Shown here: positions 62,623 to 64,000 of the stretch, piece after piece
Layout of the letters: every line of letters starts with the position of its first letter
Position numbering within the stretch: the stretch's first letter is position 1
Source: JASTVH01 sp042862465
GTDB lineage: Bacteria > Pseudomonadota > Gammaproteobacteria > Pseudomonadales > Oleiphilaceae
Assembly: GCA_042862465.1 (NCBI GenBank)
Contig: JASTVH010000002.1
Coordinates: 499,915 to 563,914 of the forward strand
Reading direction: 5' to 3'
DNA length: 64,000 nucleotides
The notes under the pieces: generated by a model
Seen by the model: only the letters and a program-made list of their open reading frames with translations
What the model was told of the DNA's origin: nothing
The model's database searches: none
Made by a program: the position numbers and the translations under genes

Positions 62623-62931
62623 CGCCGCAAAACCGGGACATGCAACAGCGGTCCCGGTTCTACCCTGCCTCCCCGTGCCAGGCCGTAGCCGGCTGGCGCG
62701 GGCGGCGAGACCCCACAGCACGACCAGCCAGGCCATCAACATAGCGGCCGACAACGAGAACAGCAGGCTATTGATGACGAACCCCTGCACTGCTGTCAAA
62801 CACAGCTGGGCTTTGTGTCCGGTTTTGACTGGAAAGCTTTTGCTAAGCTGTCAGTGATCAGGAAAGAGTCGAAATAGGCTCCATATAACTCGATCTGCCC
62901 CTGGTAACTGTTTAAGCACCGATCACGGCCG
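62623..62931. other. Intergenic region with a hairpin after the EctC-like gene
   Basis: 309 bp before the LuxR gene. AACCGGGAC (62631-62639) pairs with GTCCCGGTT (62651-62659) right after the EctC-like stop, a likely 3'-end stem although no T tract follows. A minus-strand frame from 62799 has a membrane-like start but runs antisense into the EctC-like gene and is not accepted. The rest holds the LuxR promoter. Confidence 0.5.
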
Positions 62932-63885
62932 ATGGCGATGACCCCTTCCCTCCAATCAATGAGCGACATGCTGCTCGATTTGTATCAGCAGGTCGCAGCA
63001 CGCCGTCCCGATCATTTCCAGTCATTGGCTCTTGAGCGGGTGAACACCCTGCTTCCCTACGATTTCAGTGCTTGGGGCGGGGGCTGGGCGAGTGATCGTC
63101 GCATCACGGAGGTTACGGTCGTCAATCAGGATCCTGCCCTGTTCGAGGAATGGATGGCCGTTTCGCACCTTGATCCTTACTGCGATCTTACCTTGCGTCA
63201 TCTGAACCGGAGTTTCCGGTTCGAGGATGTGGACGATTACCGTAACAGTCTGGCCTACAACGAGCACTGGAAGCGCTTTGATGCCCATCACATGCTTTCC
63301 ACGATCATGGCGGAACCCCTGGACGGCTATGTCAGTTTCATCGGGTTGTGTCGCGCTCCGGATGCGCCGGCTTACACCCCGCAACAGCAGCAGCTGAAAC
63401 AGCTGCTGATGCCTCACCTGTCACAGGCGTTGCATCTCAATCGCGCCCACTTTCTGGAAGGTTTGGATCACGGCGAGGAAGGGCTCGCCCTGGTGGACGG
63501 TGGTGGTGTGGTGAAGGCAAGCCGGGGACGGATGCTGGCATGGATGCGGGAGCTCTGGCTGCAACAGCGCAACATTCCCGCTGCGGTGATGGCGGAGCTA
63601 CGGCACACCGGGCACTGGCGGCACCCCCGCTACTGCCTGTCTGCCAGTCCGGTTGGGCATTGCTGGCTGTTGCGCATGCGGGCGGCAACGGCGGCGGACT
63701 GCCTTACGCCTCGTGAAGCTGAGGTGGCTTCCCTCTACGCGCTCGGCCGGACTCACAAGGAAGTCGCCCGGGAGCTATCGATTGCTCCGGCCACCGTACG
63801 TAATCAGCTGGCCCAGATCTACCGTAAGCTGGGAGTCAGCGACAAGGCCGCACTCAGCCTTTGCCTGCGTCACCCCCACGGCTAG
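62932..63885 (+). CDS. LuxR-type HTH transcriptional regulator
   Basis: 317 residues. The C-terminal HTH is clear: LTPREAEVASLYALGRTHKE followed by ELSIAPATVRNQLAQIYRKL, then GVSDKAALSLCLR. The long N-terminal region (about 1-240) has no receiver motif and no autoinducer-binding Trp/Tyr/Asp set; it looks like a GAF/PAS-like sensor (LPYDFSAWGGGWASDRRITE) of unknown ligand. It is 309 bp beyond the EctC-like gene on the same strand and may regulate itself or that gene, but this is not shown. Confidence 0.88.
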   Translation: MAMTPSLQSMSDMLLDLYQQVAARRPDHFQSLALERVNTLLPYDFSAWGGGWASDRRITEVTVVNQDPALFEEWMAVSHLDPYCDLTLRHLNRSFRFEDVDDYRNSLAYNEHWKRFDAHHMLSTIMAEPLDGYVSFIGLCRAPDAPAYTPQQQQLKQLLMPHLSQALHLNRAHFLEGLDHGEEGLALVDGGGVVKASRGRMLAWMRELWLQQRNIPAAVMAELRHTGHWRHPRYCLSASPVGHCWLLRMRAATAADCLTPREAEVASLYALGRTHKEVARELSIAPATVRNQLAQIYRKLGVSDKAALSLCLRHPHG

Positions 63886-63927
63886 TGTCCCGTCTGGTTA
63901 ATTCGCTGACTTACTGCGTGACGCTGA

Positions 63928-64000
63928 GGCTCCTGGCCAAGGCGCCAGTCCGCAGGTGTGGTGGCTCCACATCAAGGGCTGGCAACACCGGCCAGGAGCC
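63928..64000. repeat. 11-bp inverted repeat pair at the window end, possible start of a mobile element
   Basis: GGCTCCTGGCC (63928-63938) and GGCCAGGAGCC (63990-64000) are perfect inverse copies. The right copy touches the window edge. A minus-strand frame reading in from the edge ends near 63911 with no stop in the visible part. The stretch after the LuxR gene may be the end of an insertion sequence, but the window is too short to judge. Confidence 0.35.

Noticed and set aside
62182..62799. Minus-strand frame with a membrane-like N-terminus near 62799
   Set aside because: TTG start, no ribosome site, and it runs antisense through the whole EctC-like gene; at best a decayed gene fragment.
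1..64000. tRNA, rRNA and CRISPR arrays
   Set aside because: No T-loop-like GGTTCRAAYCC in a plausible cloverleaf, no rRNA-like segments and no regularly spaced repeats were seen by eye; a covariance search would be the deciding test.

Overview
The window reads as chromosomal DNA of a GC-rich, marine or halotolerant gammaproteobacterium. The species cannot be fixed from the sequence. The case rests on gene families: a BCCT osmolyte carrier, an ectoine-synthase homologue, DbpA, CysB/YeiE-type LysR regulators, a thiosulfate dehydrogenase pair, PEP-CTERM and GlyGly-CTERM-like surface proteins, and many c-di-GMP and chemotaxis proteins. I count 53 protein-coding loci, one of them broken by an in-frame amber codon. 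I found no rRNA, tRNA, CRISPR array, prophage or intact insertion sequence.

Layout. 1-10 kb: truncated metallo-beta-lactamase hydrolase, Fe-dependent alcohol dehydrogenase, SYLF/EF-hand envelope protein, small coiled-coil secreted protein, phosphoketolase, DUF2279 and DUF2231 envelope proteins, and a divergent yeiH-like/LysR pair. 10-17 kb: HD-GYP phosphodiesterase, a PEP-CTERM protein with a well-formed sigma-54 promoter and a terminator, methyltransferase, SDR, 7TM-DISM hybrid kinase. 17-30 kb: three oxidoreductases, a CBS protein, a GGDEF protein followed by an HD-GYP protein, an orphan periplasmic binding protein, a chemoreceptor, an MBL-rhodanese sulfur protein, and a Bcr/CflA efflux pseudogene. 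30-37 kb: secreted alpha/beta hydrolase paired with a membrane-anchored partner, tsdB-tsdA, DUF1326-DUF2182 pair. 37-49 kb: BCCT carrier, NYN nuclease-like protein, PAS chemoreceptor, NADP oxidoreductase divergent from a LysR gene, YgjV-like protein, an ELWxxDGT-like lipoprotein and a 1144-residue surface protein. 49-64 kb: MFS and EamA transporters, two divergent orphan binding proteins, GGDEF protein, DUF21 protein, dbpA, fatty acid desaturase, Tat-exported beta-propeller, YbfB-type MFS, GST, solitary EctC homologue and a LuxR regulator.

How the genes fit together. Most are single genes or pairs. The recurring themes are envelope sensing and c-di-GMP signalling (10161-11507, 14375-16777, 21406-25028, 39428-40726, 52163-53200), surface display (11694-12308, 43643-48906), sulfur metabolism (8156-10151, 27960-29324, 33569-35233) and salt adaptation (37035-38594, 62212-62622). 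The strongest leads are: the sigma-54 promoter directly upstream of the PEP-CTERM gene; the solitary EctC with an intact metal site, changed substrate-pocket positions and a 20-bp upstream palindrome; the hydrolase plus membrane-anchored partner, which has a lipase-foldase layout but not the foldase motif; and the amber-interrupted efflux gene.
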